From NCBI RefSeq assembly GCF_001045465.1, contig NZ_LFND01000004.1:1-64000 (forward strand): a stretch of DNA of 64,000 nucleotides, given 5' to 3'. The notes below the pieces were generated by a model that worked only from the letters and a program-made list of their open reading frames with translations, was not told where the DNA came from and ran no database searches. Of this stretch, positions 44,665 through 54,373 are shown piece after piece; position 1 is the stretch's first letter; each line of letters starts with the position of its first letter. This stretch comes from Chryseobacterium angstadtii (GTDB lineage: Bacteria > Bacteroidota > Bacteroidia > Flavobacteriales > Weeksellaceae). A program made the position numbers and the translations under genes.

Positions 44665-47600
44665 TTATTGGGTTACTTTAATGATCGCTGAAGTGATCTG
44701 ATCTTCTTTTTTCTTTGAATAAGTGGAATCAAAAGGCTCCATCACATCAAATAAATACTGGTAAAACGGCGTAATGGTCTGTACGTTTTCAGATTCTTCT
44801 CTGGCTTTTTCTTTATTCATCCGTTGAAGCGCTCTAATAAATGCATTGAACTTTTTATCAATCGGTTCTATGGATTTTACAAGGTAAGCATAGGCTTTAT
44901 CATGCTGCCCTAGCTTTTTGTAAGCATCGGTAACGGCAGAAACCACAAGAGAATATTCCATAGGTTTTACCCTCATCTGTCTAACTGACTGTTTCTGAAA
45001 CGCCGGGGAAAGACTGAGATAATAATCATATTCTTCAAAAATTCCTTTCTTAAGAATTTCTGCCAGCTGAAGTCCTTTCTGCTCCTGCCCTGCTATGATA
45101 TATCCCGTAACCAGAGAGCTCAGCGAGCGTGGATCATTGTATTTTTCAACCGGAATTTCTTTTGAAACCAGATCCAGTATTTCCAAAGCCTTTCCTTTCT
45201 GCCCGCTTAACCCTAATGCTGAAGCAGCTCTGCCTGCCGCCATTCTGTAAACCATAATATTGGAAGTAGCCGCTTCATCGTAATGAATACTGAGGTCTTT
45301 AAAATTCCCCCATCTGAAGTTTTTCACTACGTTGTATAAAGAATTAGGATCTGTTCTTCCCATATCACCATCTGCATTCGGAACGGTGTGAATAGGCACC
45401 AACTTGTAGCTGAATCCTTCAAACTGCAGGTATTCATCAAGATAGAAAATATTTTCACTGTCGTAGACGCCTCCTGATGAGAAGTTGATTGGACGCTTCC
45501 AATCGAAATTCGCCAGCATATCCAGCATCATGAGGTTGTTTTTATAAAGGGTATTCGCTTTGTAAGTGATCATAATCTGATTCACTACGTTCGGAAGATC
45601 TGCCTGGGTAATAATTCCCGCTCTTAATGCATTTTCTTTGTTTACGGGAAGGATGAATTTGTTCACCGGAAGAATGTTGTATTGTTCATACTTTTCTTCC
45701 CCGAAATACATTTTTAAAATCTCATCTTTATCTGCTGACTTTAATTTCAGAAAGCTGAGCGCTTCTTTTAACGTCAATGCATCCTGAGTAAGGTATTTTT
45801 TGAAAGTTCCGAATTGGGTATCCGGAACACCTTGCTCTTTCAGCATGGAGAAAATGCCTTCCCAGTCTTCTTTTTTCATCATATAAATCTGGTCGTTTAC
45901 TCCGTCTCTGTAATCATCATGGGTCAGCTGAGTCGGGATTCCTGCTGCATTATATGTTTTTCTTTTCGCCTGATCAATGTACCAGGGAGTTCCTAAAAGG
46001 GTAAAGTTCACCGTTTTTACATCATCTCTGAATCTTTCCGTTTCCTGGATAGCCCACACAGGAAAGGTATCATTATCACCATAAATAAAGATAATATCAT
46101 CTTTAGAAAGTGATTTGAGGAATGAGTAAGCATAATCACGGGCCGCTGATTTTTTGCTTCTGTCGTGTGGCTTATAATTCTGGAAGCCCATCATAAACGG
46201 TACACCCAATAAAACCACTCCCAAAGCAATATTCGCTCCATTAGATTTTACTTTAGATTGAATAAACCATAAAATAGCTCCGGCTCCAAGACCAATCCAG
46301 ATCGCAAATGCGTAGAAGGAACCTACCATCGCATAATCTCTTTCTCTCACTTCAAAAGGCTTTACTCCCGTATAAAAAACAATTCCTATGCTGGTTAAAA
46401 CAAATAATGAAAGAAGTGCATAGAATCTTCCAAAGTCTCTGTTTAACTGAAAAAAGAAGCCAATCAATCCTAAAATTAAAGGTAAAAAGAAGAATTTCAC
46501 CGTACTTTCATTCTGGAATTTAGCAGGCATTTTATCCTGATTTCCCAGCAAAGCATTATCAATAAAAGAAATTCCTGAGATCCAGTTTCCTCTGGTGTTT
46601 TCCATTTTTCCTTCAAGATCGTTCTGCCTTCCTACGAAGTTCCACATCAGGTATCGTACGAAATAATATCCGTTCTGGAAGGTGATAAAATAATCCATAT
46701 TCTGAGCCAGTGAAGGCTTTTGAACATTAATCAAATTATAAGGTTTCACCTTTAAATAATCTGCTGCGGTAATGGATTTATCTTCATATTTTGTTCGAAG
46801 TTCATCAAAGATCTGTTTCGCCTGAGGATTGTCCGCCACATCTTCATTGCCATAATTGAAGGTAAAATCAGGAGCTCCGTACATGGAAATGTAGTTCGCC
46901 ATTACATCTTTATCCTGATTAAACATTCTTGGCATTAAACTGATGTGTGATTTACTGAACACATAATTGAAACGGTCTCCGGTTTTTCTGTATGTTCCCG
47001 TTTTCTCATCTTTTTCGTAGATTTCTCCGGTGTTCTGAGTCTTAAAGCTTCCGTCTTCATTTTTTTCAATTCCGTTGGCATCAAGGAAAGCGGTGTAGTT
47101 TTGTCCGTAGATGGTCGGCCAGTCACCGTACTGTTCTCTGTTGTAATAATCCAGCATCCCGATTGCGGTATCCGGATCATTAAGGTTCATCGGTGGATTA
47201 GCATTCGCTCTGATTGGAATAACCATCCAGCATGAAAAACCGATGATCATATAAACGACAGATAATGCAACCGTCTGAAAAATATTTTTCTTTGCTTTTC
47301 CGGCATATTTTATCATGAAATAAGATAGGCTGATCATCAAAATAAATGCAGCTATCGTTCCTGAATGGAAAGGAAGTCCAAGTCCGTTCACGAAGAATAT
47401 TTCCAGTCTTCCGAACATGGTCATAATCAACGGGAAAATAATTTTGAAAACAATAATCAAAATTCCTAAAGTAATGGCATTCGCCCAGATAAAGTTTTTC
47501 CAGGTAAATTTGTATTTTCTTACATAATACACCAGACATACAGCCGGCACTGCAAGCATACACATCATGTGAACCCCTACGGAAAGACCTAATACAAAGA

Positions 47601-48150
47601 AAATAAGGATGATCCATCTTTCGCTGTCTTTCGCCAGATATTCGTTTTCCCATTTGGTAATTAACCACACCAAAAGAGCAATAAACATAGAAGCCATGGA
47701 ATATACTTCTCCTTCTACTGCAGAAAACCAAAAAGTATCGGAAAAAGTAAAGCACAATGCCCCTACTGCTCCTGCAAAAAGAATTGAAATTTCCTGGTGC
47801 TTGGTAATTTCATCAAACTCTTTGTTTAAAAGTCTTCTCACAAAATGGGTAATCGTCCAGAACAGGAATAAAATGGTCAATGCACTGAATAGTGAGGACA
47901 TCGTATTGATTACAATAGCATAATTCTCTTCATTTCCAAACGCAAAGATGCTTGCCGCTGCCCCTACAATCTGGAATAAAGCCGCTCCGGGAGCATGCGT
48001 TACTTCAAGTTTTACTGCCGAGGAAATGTACTCGCCGCAATCCCAGAAACTCAGATAATGCTCCATTGTGGAAGTGTAGGTAATTAATGCGATAATGAAA
48101 ATCACCCATCCTAAAACGGTGTTCCATTTTTTAAAAGACCAATTTCTCAT
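44665..48150 (-). CDS. DUF2723 multi-pass membrane protein (O-mannosyltransferase-like)
   Basis: 1161 residues. The N-terminal half has about ten membrane helices and the DUF2723 start FWDCGEYISSAVKLEVTHAP, whose Asp/Glu pair resembles the catalytic acid motif of C-type glycosyltransferases. Next come soluble segments with KSAARDYAYSFLKSLS and YGDNDTFPVWAIQETERF, then a TPR-like tail (QKGKALEILDLVSKEI). Family members are thought to transfer sugars to secreted proteins in Bacteroidota. It is a single gene; an inverted repeat lies at its start. Confidence 0.88.
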   Translation of the reverse strand: MRNWSFKKWNTVLGWVIFIIALITYTSTMEHYLSFWDCGEYISSAVKLEVTHAPGAALFQIVGAAASIFAFGNEENYAIVINTMSSLFSALTILFLFWTITHFVRRLLNKEFDEITKHQEISILFAGAVGALCFTFSDTFWFSAVEGEVYSMASMFIALLVWLITKWENEYLAKDSERWIILIFFVLGLSVGVHMMCMLAVPAVCLVYYVRKYKFTWKNFIWANAITLGILIIVFKIIFPLIMTMFGRLEIFFVNGLGLPFHSGTIAAFILMISLSYFMIKYAGKAKKNIFQTVALSVVYMIIGFSCWMVIPIRANANPPMNLNDPDTAIGMLDYYNREQYGDWPTIYGQNYTAFLDANGIEKNEDGSFKTQNTGEIYEKDEKTGTYRKTGDRFNYVFSKSHISLMPRMFNQDKDVMANYISMYGAPDFTFNYGNEDVADNPQAKQIFDELRTKYEDKSITAADYLKVKPYNLINVQKPSLAQNMDYFITFQNGYYFVRYLMWNFVGRQNDLEGKMENTRGNWISGISFIDNALLGNQDKMPAKFQNESTVKFFFLPLILGLIGFFFQLNRDFGRFYALLSLFVLTSIGIVFYTGVKPFEVRERDYAMVGSFYAFAIWIGLGAGAILWFIQSKVKSNGANIALGVVLLGVPFMMGFQNYKPHDRSKKSAARDYAYSFLKSLSKDDIIFIYGDNDTFPVWAIQETERFRDDVKTVNFTLLGTPWYIDQAKRKTYNAAGIPTQLTHDDYRDGVNDQIYMMKKEDWEGIFSMLKEQGVPDTQFGTFKKYLTQDALTLKEALSFLKLKSADKDEILKMYFGEEKYEQYNILPVNKFILPVNKENALRAGIITQADLPNVVNQIMITYKANTLYKNNLMMLDMLANFDWKRPINFSSGGVYDSENIFYLDEYLQFEGFSYKLVPIHTVPNADGDMGRTDPNSLYNVVKNFRWGNFKDLSIHYDEAATSNIMVYRMAAGRAASALGLSGQKGKALEILDLVSKEIPVEKYNDPRSLSSLVTGYIIAGQEQKGLQLAEILKKGIFEEYDYYLSLSPAFQKQSVRQMRVKPMEYSLVVSAVTDAYKKLGQHDKAYAYLVKSIEPIDKKFNAFIRALQRMNKEKAREESENVQTITPFYQYLFDVMEPFDSTYSKKKEDQITSAIIKVTQ

Positions 48151-48151
48151 A

Positions 48152-48176
48152 TACTATGTAATTTCAATACATAGTA
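48152..48176. promoter_or_regulatory. Inverted repeat at the DUF2723 start
   Basis: TACTATGTA (48152-48160), spacer ATTTCAA, TACATAGTA (48168-48176), perfect 9-bp arms, beginning 2 bp upstream of the start codon. It may be an operator or an mRNA hairpin affecting translation. Confidence 0.5.
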
Positions 48177-48253
48177 AGACAACCCACAAGCGGGACTTAT
48201 TACATTAAAATTAAAAAATTACCCCATTTCATCCGTATTTGTAATATAAAATA

Positions 48254-49177
48254 CTATTCTACTTTGAATCTTTTGTTTTTACAGTCCAAAATTAATGTAT
48301 GATTCAGGAAGAGTTTATTTCCGATCATTCCCTGCATTCCGGAAGTTTTCATCAGGAGATTCTGCATTTTCGAGGTCCCTTCCACATACGTGACTTCCGA
48401 AAGCGGGAGGCTTCTGTTTCCGATTTTGACAGTATCATCAGCAGGTGCGGATATAACAGTCAATACATTTCCCCAGGAGTTTCCTTTTTCCTTTTTAATG
48501 CTTCCACCCGGTATTCTGTATCTTTCCCACTCTTCTTTATTGGTAAGGAGCTCGTAGCCGCTGGTTCCGGAATCGTAAAGGAGTTTTAGTTTTTGGGATC
48601 CGATACTTCCGGGGAATATGATTTTCCGTTTTTTAAATTCCAGTGGTTCCAATCCATTTCCGGGAAGATTCTCAATCCATGAGCATACCGTATTCTTAAA
48701 ATCCAGAATAAGGACTCTTTTTTCAAAAAGATCGGTTCCAATGGTTCCGATAACAGGATGGGCAACATCCAGAGTATCTCCGTAATTCAATAATTCAAAA
48801 TCTGAAGCAACACTCATATTTCCCATACTGAACTGCATGGAGACTTTATTTTGATCATAATTAAAAGGGAGTTTATACTGAAATTTCTTACTGATAGATT
48901 CCAGTGATTTTCTGTACAATAAAGTGGTAGGTGAACCTGAATCAAGTTGCATAAAAAAAGTCTTCTCGATTCCTTTGATTCTGACAGGCAACAAAACGGC
49001 TGCATGAGGATTCCCGTCGGCAACATCCCAGGTAAAAACAATATGCTCTGCTGTTCCGGAAACGTTCAGATTATTTTCCGGCGGGGTAAATTTTCTGTCA
49101 AAATAAAAATAACCGCCTAATAATGAAAGTGCAATGACTGCAATAAAGGATAATACAATTTTCTTTAAGGTTTTCAT
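48254..49177 (-). CDS. Bilobal aspartic-protease-like membrane-anchored protein
   Basis: 307 residues from the ATG at 49175-49177, which puts a membrane anchor at the N-terminus (VLSFIAVIALSLLGGYFYF). Two DSG motifs are visible: FFMQLDSGSPTTLLY (Asp79) and KLLYDSGTSGYELL (Asp202). Each is followed by a similar segment (IGTDLFEKRVLILDFKN and IGNKLFLNHTLILDCKN), so the protein is an internal duplication with the topology of pepsin-like aspartic proteases. Catalysis is plausible but unproven. It follows a membrane XRE regulator on the same strand. Confidence 0.75.
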   Translation of the reverse strand: MKTLKKIVLSFIAVIALSLLGGYFYFDRKFTPPENNLNVSGTAEHIVFTWDVADGNPHAAVLLPVRIKGIEKTFFMQLDSGSPTTLLYRKSLESISKKFQYKLPFNYDQNKVSMQFSMGNMSVASDFELLNYGDTLDVAHPVIGTIGTDLFEKRVLILDFKNTVCSWIENLPGNGLEPLEFKKRKIIFPGSIGSQKLKLLYDSGTSGYELLTNKEEWERYRIPGGSIKKEKGNSWGNVLTVISAPADDTVKIGNRSLPLSEVTYVEGTSKMQNLLMKTSGMQGMIGNKLFLNHTLILDCKNKRFKVE

Positions 49178-49263
49178 GTTGAAATTTTCTGCAAGATTCA
49201 ACATTAGAATCTGATTTCCGGCAAAAACCATATGACATCTTTACGTCATTTTTATGACAACCG

Positions 49264-49803
49264 CTATAAGAAGCTGTTTTTCAGCCTGATACACAATTCG
49301 CCTTTTTTATTCAAACCTATGCCGTTTTTGATAATCACAGCCAGTTTAACGCAGAGAAAAGCAATTAAGAAAATAAGAAAAAGAGGAAGTTTCAGGGATA
49401 AAGCATTTTGAATAAACGGACTTATAATCATTAAAACCGATACTATAGCCGCCAGAATAATCTGAATACATACTATATTTTTTCCGAGTTCTTTATTCTC
49501 CGGATCTTTGGTTTTATAGGTCAGAATCAAAGGAAATATAACCCCTCCGAATGGGATAACAAGCCCCGACAATGCGGAAAGATTGATCAGTTTGGCGCGC
49601 TCTGTATTCACTTCTTCTTCAACAACAATCAGGTCTTCAGGAGCTGTTTCCAAAACCCGGGCAATAGCTTTCAGTGTAAAGCCTTTAGGAATACTTCCAG
49701 CCTCAATCCTCTGAATCGTACGTAAAGAAAGGCCTGACTGCCCGGCTAGCTCGGCCTGAGTCATATTTTTACTTTCCCTTAAAGTTTTAACTGTATTTTT
49801 CAT
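49264..49803 (-). CDS. XRE-type HTH regulator with membrane helices
   Basis: 179 residues. An N-terminal HTH (MTQAELAGQSGLSLRTIQRI) is followed by a linker and three or four hydrophobic segments (LSGLVIPFGGVIFPLILTY, IILAAIVSVLMIISPF). It should be a membrane-bound regulator. It lies 86 bp upstream of the aspartic-protease-like gene on the same strand, suggesting a regulator/protease pair. Confidence 0.88.
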   Translation of the reverse strand: MKNTVKTLRESKNMTQAELAGQSGLSLRTIQRIEAGSIPKGFTLKAIARVLETAPEDLIVVEEEVNTERAKLINLSALSGLVIPFGGVIFPLILTYKTKDPENKELGKNIVCIQIILAAIVSVLMIISPFIQNALSLKLPLFLIFLIAFLCVKLAVIIKNGIGLNKKGELCIRLKNSFL

Positions 49804-50001
49804 TTAAAAAATAGATCATCTAATATTTTTTCACACAAAGTTTAAAGATACTATGTTTTAGTTTTAAGTGGGCGAAAAAGTGTGGCTTTGCCACTGACTA
49901 AGCCAACGAACCATGTATATACTTAGAAAGATCTATTCTTATTGATTCTCTCCTTTTTTCAAAAATACCATACAATAATATTCAATTTTACAAACCCTTT
50001 A

Positions 50002-50790
50002 TCAATATGTATTATTCAATCCTCCATCCAGCGGTATACTGGTTCCAGTAAGGTAAGATGAATATTCTGAGGCCAGGAAAGCAACCAGATGACCATATTC
50101 TTCAGTTTTTCCGAGCCTTTTCATAGGGATTTTATTTTCCCTCGCTTTTTTTATTTCTTCCTGAGGTTTTCCTGTATGCTGTGATTCATGACTGATCAGA
50201 TTCTGAATACGTTCGGTATCGAAATAGCCCGTTAAAATATTATTAACCGTTATCTGATGCTGAGCCACTTCGTTGGATAATGTTTTAGCCCAGGCAATCA
50301 CCGCAGAACGGATGGAATTTGAAAGTGATAAATTGTGAATCGGTTCTTTTACAGACAATGAGGATACATTAATGATCCGTCCGTTTTTCTGTTTTATCAT
50401 ATTGGGTAAGGCAAGCAGGGTTGTTTCGCAGACCGTTTTGAAAAGGAGATCAAATGCTTTTTGATAATCGTCTACATTTTTGTCCAGTGCCAAACCCGGC
50501 TCCGGACCGTTGGTATTGTTCACCAGAATATCTACAGAATGCTGACTGAAATATTGGGTTATGATTTTCCTGTATTCTTCAAAATGGGAAAAATCTGCCA
50601 CCAGATACTGATGTTTCTGATCCGGATTGATGACCGGCAGCAAAGACACGACCTTTTTAAGTTTTGCTTCATTGCGTGCCATTACGGTAACATTTGCTCC
50701 GCATTTCGCCAGCTCCAGCGCTATGCCTAATCCTATTCCCTGAGTAGCTGCTCCTACCAAAGCATTTCTTGAAAAAAGTTGAATATTCAT
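50002..50790 (-). CDS. SDR family oxidoreductase with atypical active site
   Basis: 262 residues with the Rossmann start ALVGAATQGIGLGIALEL and the Ser of RIINVSSLSV. The usual Tyr-x3-Lys is replaced: the region reads HNLSLSNSIRSAVIAWAKTL where family members have YSASKAA. The C-terminus (ASEYSSYLTGTSIPLDGGL) is normal. It probably binds NAD(P) but uses a variant mechanism, like an SDR subgroup with SN-x2-R. It is a single gene. Confidence 0.88.
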   Translation of the reverse strand: MNIQLFSRNALVGAATQGIGLGIALELAKCGANVTVMARNEAKLKKVVSLLPVINPDQKHQYLVADFSHFEEYRKIITQYFSQHSVDILVNNTNGPEPGLALDKNVDDYQKAFDLLFKTVCETTLLALPNMIKQKNGRIINVSSLSVKEPIHNLSLSNSIRSAVIAWAKTLSNEVAQHQITVNNILTGYFDTERIQNLISHESQHTGKPQEEIKKARENKIPMKRLGKTEEYGHLVAFLASEYSSYLTGTSIPLDGGLNNTY

Positions 50791-51024
50791 GAAGTGATGA
50801 TAATTAGTGTTTGATTACAGATAAATGTAGCAAAAAAGCATTATATACAGGTTAAGAAGATGCTTAAACTTTTATTTTACTTAAAAATGAAACATAGGAG
50901 TAGATTGTGTAGATTTATTTAATGTTTAAAATCTTCCTGATCAAGTTTTGAATCTATTTCATCAAAGACCTGTTATTTTTATTGTTGGATTGGCTCAAGG
51001 GCTCAAATAATATAAAAAAATACG

Positions 51025-51080
51025 TTTTTAAGGCGCAAAGATTTTATCTCCGATAAAATTAAATGCAAGCTGTTTTGCGA
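51025..51080. repeat. GGCGCAA-hairpin repeat (third copy)
   Basis: GTTTTTAAGGCGCAAAG is followed by ATTTTATC-TCC-GATAAAAT (51041-51059) and TGCAAGCTGTTTTGCG. It matches the left copy near 18.5 kb outside the stem. It lies in a 328-bp spacer that otherwise holds no gene. Confidence 0.65.
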
Positions 51081-51118
51081 TGAATACTTAGCTGAAAGTC
51101 TTTGATAATTATCTTATT

Positions 51119-52285
51119 TTATTGGGGTAGTACAGGAAGAGATACTTTCTCCGGTTGGGTCGATAATGTTCTTAGGAATGCTTCCAGCTGGCTAATTTCT
51201 TCATCCGAAAGATCCAGAAGCCTTACAAATCCTGATTTTTCTGAGGAAAGTGTAATTCCCTGATGAACGGTTGAACGCTGTTGGGAATGCTCTGGATTTC
51301 CACGGCTGTAAAACCGGATGACTTCTGTGAGGGTTGTCATGGAGCCATTATGCATCCACGGCCCGGTTCTGGTTGTTTCACGCAAACCCGGCACACGGAA
51401 TTTCCCTGCATCTTCTATTCTTTTGGTCACCAGATATCTTCCAAGATCCTCTTGTTTTGAACCTAATAAAGACGTTCCTATATTTTCAAACTGATTATTA
51501 GAAAAATATCCGGAGCTGTGGCAGTTCATACATTGTGCTTTTGTACGGAAAAGATGCAATCCCATGAGCTCATCATCGGAATAAATTTCTGCTTTTCCAT
51601 CGATAAACTGATCAAATCTGGAAGTTCCGCTTTTAACGGTTCTTTCAAAAGCAGCTATGGCTTTGGAAATCCTGTCTTTTGACACCGTTTTATTCCCAAA
51701 AGCTTTTTCAAATAATGTTTCATAGCCTTTGATTTTAGCAATTTTTCCGGCTGCAAGATCAATATGCCCGTTCATTTCCCTTACATCCTGAATGGGCATT
51801 TCCGACTGATGCTCCAGAGAGGTTGCACGCCCGTCCCAGAATAAGGATTTTGCATACCCGGCATTCAGAATACTCATGGCATTCCGGATACCGATTTGCC
51901 TGTTGTGCCCGAAAGAAAAGGTTCTGCTGTCACACCATCCCAGTTCGGGATCATGGCAGGAAGCACATGCAATCTGATTGGATTGTGAAAGTCTCGGATC
52001 GAAGAACAGGGTTTTTCCCAACAATGCTTTATCCTCAGAATAAGGATTATCTGTAGGAAACTGCATTTCAGGAAGGTGCCCGATTTCAGCAAAATAAGGA
52101 ATGGCTTCAGGATCTAAAATTGGTTTCGGCCATTTTGAAGAATCTCCGGAAGAATATAATCTCCTCAATTCAGCAAGGAATGAGGTTTTCTGCTTGATTT
52201 CTTTTTGAACACTGCTGCTGAGACAGTTATTCAAAAGAGAAACCGTAAGAAATGCAATTAATATCCAGCTCAGGACATTCTTCAT
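51119..52285 (-). CDS. Di-heme cytochrome c peroxidase (MauG/CcpA family)
   Basis: 388 residues with a lipoprotein-like signal (FLTVSLLNNC) and two haem-binding CxxCH motifs (ACASCHDPELGW and AQCMNCHSSGYF). The layout (FFDPRLSQSNQIACASC, TGPWMHNGSMTTLTEVIRF) is that of bacterial cytochrome c peroxidases, which reduce H2O2 in the periplasm with electrons from small c-type cytochromes. A -7-like TATTTTTG lies at 52303-52310. It is monocistronic. Confidence 0.93.
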   Translation of the reverse strand: MKNVLSWILIAFLTVSLLNNCLSSSVQKEIKQKTSFLAELRRLYSSGDSSKWPKPILDPEAIPYFAEIGHLPEMQFPTDNPYSEDKALLGKTLFFDPRLSQSNQIACASCHDPELGWCDSRTFSFGHNRQIGIRNAMSILNAGYAKSLFWDGRATSLEHQSEMPIQDVREMNGHIDLAAGKIAKIKGYETLFEKAFGNKTVSKDRISKAIAAFERTVKSGTSRFDQFIDGKAEIYSDDELMGLHLFRTKAQCMNCHSSGYFSNNQFENIGTSLLGSKQEDLGRYLVTKRIEDAGKFRVPGLRETTRTGPWMHNGSMTTLTEVIRFYSRGNPEHSQQRSTVHQGITLSSEKSGFVRLLDLSDEEISQLEAFLRTLSTQPEKVSLPVLPQ

Positions 52286-52315
52286 GAATCGTATGATTTT
52301 GGCAAAAATAGGGAA

Positions 52316-52535
52316 TCTGGATGAGATGGTGGGTATGAGTTGGAGGGTTGGAGAGTTTGAGAGTAGATGAGTTGTTAGTTGTCAGTTTCTAGTTATTGGT
52401 TGGTAGTAAATAAGTTTATGTGACCATTGTCTTGTCTGATATCTTAATTCTTGGCTCTTGGCTCTTGATTCTTGGCTCTAAAACCCTCAAACTCTAAGAC
52501 TCTCCAACCCCCAAACTCTAAGACTTTCAAACATT
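52316..52535. repeat. Low-complexity inverted repeat region
   Basis: The left side (GGGTTGGAGAGTTTGAGAGT) is roughly the complement of the right side (CTCTAAGACTCTCCAACC, then AACTCTAAGACTTTC), and TTCTTGGCTCTTGGCTCTTG repeats in between. Such simple-sequence spacers recur in Chryseobacterium-like genomes. It fills almost all of the 254-bp gap up to the RidA gene. Confidence 0.55.
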
Positions 52536-52539
52536 CAGA

Positions 52540-52929
52540 TTATTTAACAACCGTTGCTTCCAGTTCTACCTTCAAAGTTTCGAATAATCCCGTTACTTCC
52601 AGCATGGTAACGGCCTGTTCGATCTGATGTTTCGCAATCCATTCCTGAAGGACAGGGAAATGGGGCCAAAGCTCTTTGGTGGAAGTGGTGTACAGGTTTA
52701 ATCTGACTATTCCATTGCATTCATAACCTGCAGCGGTAATCACTTCTTCAAGGTTTGCAATGGCCTGTTCCAGCTGGGACTTCATGTCTTTATCGCTGGA
52801 TGTTCCATCAGGATCAATGGCTGCCTGACCGGAGCAGTATAAAGTTCCGGTTACATTTTTTACTTCTACTGCTTGGGAGTAGCTTCTTTCGTTCTGCCAT
52901 TTCCATGGGTTTACTGTTCTTTTTTCCAT
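52540..52929 (-). CDS. RidA family protein
   Basis: 129 residues from the ATG at 52927-52929 (a longer frame begins 36 bp upstream, but its extra residues do not fit the family). It has the chorismate-mutase-like fold of RidA/YjgF: YSQAVEVKNVTGTLYCSGQA, then GIVRLNLYTTS and MLEVTGLFETLKVELEA. The Arg and Glu of the active site are visible in VRLNLY and VELEA. RidA proteins hydrolyse reactive enamine/imine intermediates. Confidence 0.9.
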   Translation of the reverse strand: MEKRTVNPWKWQNERSYSQAVEVKNVTGTLYCSGQAAIDPDGTSSDKDMKSQLEQAIANLEEVITAAGYECNGIVRLNLYTTSTKELWPHFPVLQEWIAKHQIEQAVTMLEVTGLFETLKVELEATVVK

Positions 52930-53034
52930 AATACACATCAATTTTACTGTACATTGATGATGCAAAACTGCAGAATATATTCATGGTAAGTATGTGACCG
53001 GAATCACGATTATGATGTGAAGAATATCACAGGT

Positions 53035-53598
53035 TTACACGGAAAGGCGGCTTAATGTTTCTCTGGAAACTCCCAGATAAGCGGCAAGAAGTGATTTCGG
53101 AACCCGCTGAATCAGGGAAGGATATTTTTCTATAAGCTGCTTATACCGTTCTTTTATTCCATCCGTCATAGAAGAAATAATACGCTGCTGAGCAGAAATA
53201 AATCCCATATAAGCCTTTTCCAAAAAGAAATGTTCCAGTTTCGGGAACTCACGACACAGCTTTCTGTAGTCATCGAGGTTCAGACAAAGTACTTCCGTAT
53301 CTTCCACACATTCCAGAGACAGAGAGGCTTTAGTCTCCTTGTAATACGCTTGAAAATCGGTTTCCCACCAGTCTTCCATAGCAAATCCTACGATATGTTC
53401 TTTTCCTGCATCATTGGTATAAACCAGTTTCAAAAGGCCTTTCAGAACAAAATAATTATAAGGTACGGCATCACCTTCCTGTATCAGAAACTGATGCTTT
53501 TTATATTTTTTATAGATGAAAAAGGAGGAAATATGTTCAAACTCCTCATCGCTCAGAGGAACAATTTTCTCAATATGGGTTCTTAGCTGATCCTTCAT
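53035..53598 (-). CDS. Crp/Fnr-like regulator A
   Basis: 187 residues with a cNMP-type barrel (LIQEGDAVPYNYFVLKGLLK) and a C-terminal HTH (PKSLLAAYLGVSRETLSRL). It ends right at the HTH with no extra tail, so it is slightly short. It is divergent from another Crp-like gene across a 107-bp spacer. Confidence 0.88.
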   Translation of the reverse strand: MKDQLRTHIEKIVPLSDEEFEHISSFFIYKKYKKHQFLIQEGDAVPYNYFVLKGLLKLVYTNDAGKEHIVGFAMEDWWETDFQAYYKETKASLSLECVEDTEVLCLNLDDYRKLCREFPKLEHFFLEKAYMGFISAQQRIISSMTDGIKERYKQLIEKYPSLIQRVPKSLLAAYLGVSRETLSRLSV

Positions 53599-53705
53599 TT
53601 TCTATTTCTTAAAGAGATAAAAGTAGTGTTTTTATCTAAGCAGTTCAAGCCATTCAACAGATACAGAACATAATAATTGTTTACCTTTGCTGCCTGCTTT
53701 TTACT

Positions 53706-54305
53706 ATGGATACAGACACCGCAATTTCCCGATTGATAGAACATTTCAGAGAAATCATTACTTTGAAAGAATCAGATGTAGAACTTATTATTTCCCGACT
53801 GGATATTATAAAGCTCGAAAAAAAGGAATATCTCCTGAAGGAAGGGCAGATTTCCAAACACATGCGCTTTATTGCAGCCGGAAGTCTTTATGCCTATTAC
53901 ACTGATGAAAAAGGCAGAGAAAACACGACTCAGCTGGGTATTGAAAACTGGTGGGTGAATGACCTGTACAGCTATCTGAGCGAGCAGCCTTCAAGAATGT
54001 TTATCCAGGCGAATGAAGAAACGACTGTGATACAGATCAGTAAAGAAAGTCTGGAACTTTTGTTTAAGGAAATTCCAGCTGTTTCTGACTTCTGGCGTCT
54101 GAAAATGCAAAGTGCGTATGTAACCCTTCAGGAAAGGACTTTTGAGCATTCCCGTGTGGATGCCTATACCCGATACCGTACATTTATTTCTGCGTACCGT
54201 AATATTGAGCAACGTTTTCCCCAGTTTATGATCGCTTCTTATCTAGGTATTACGGTAGAATATCTGAGTTATTTAAGAAAAAAACACATGACTGACGTTT
54301 ATTAA
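53706..54305 (+). CDS. Crp/Fnr-like regulator B
   Basis: 199 residues with the same barrel and HTH pattern (LLKEGQISKHMRFIAAGSLY, FMIASYLGITVEYLSYL). A TACCTTTG -7 box lies at 53682-53689, 16 bp before the ATG, but without a clear -33. It lies upstream of an outer-membrane protein gene that has its own promoter. Confidence 0.88.
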   Translation: MDTDTAISRLIEHFREIITLKESDVELIISRLDIIKLEKKEYLLKEGQISKHMRFIAAGSLYAYYTDEKGRENTTQLGIENWWVNDLYSYLSEQPSRMFIQANEETTVIQISKESLELLFKEIPAVSDFWRLKMQSAYVTLQERTFEHSRVDAYTRYRTFISAYRNIEQRFPQFMIASYLGITVEYLSYLRKKHMTDVY

Positions 54306-54315
54306 GATTTCTTAA

Positions 54316-54345
54316 TTTGATTCCGTTCTGCCCTGAATAATTTTG
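54316..54345 (+). promoter_or_regulatory. Promoter of the outer-membrane protein gene
   Basis: TTTG (54316-54319), an 18-bp spacer and TAATTTTG (54338-54345) fit the Bacteroidota consensus, ending 28 bp before the ATG. Confidence 0.6.
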
Positions 54346-54373
54346 CTCACAGAATTGTAAATGAGTAAACATT

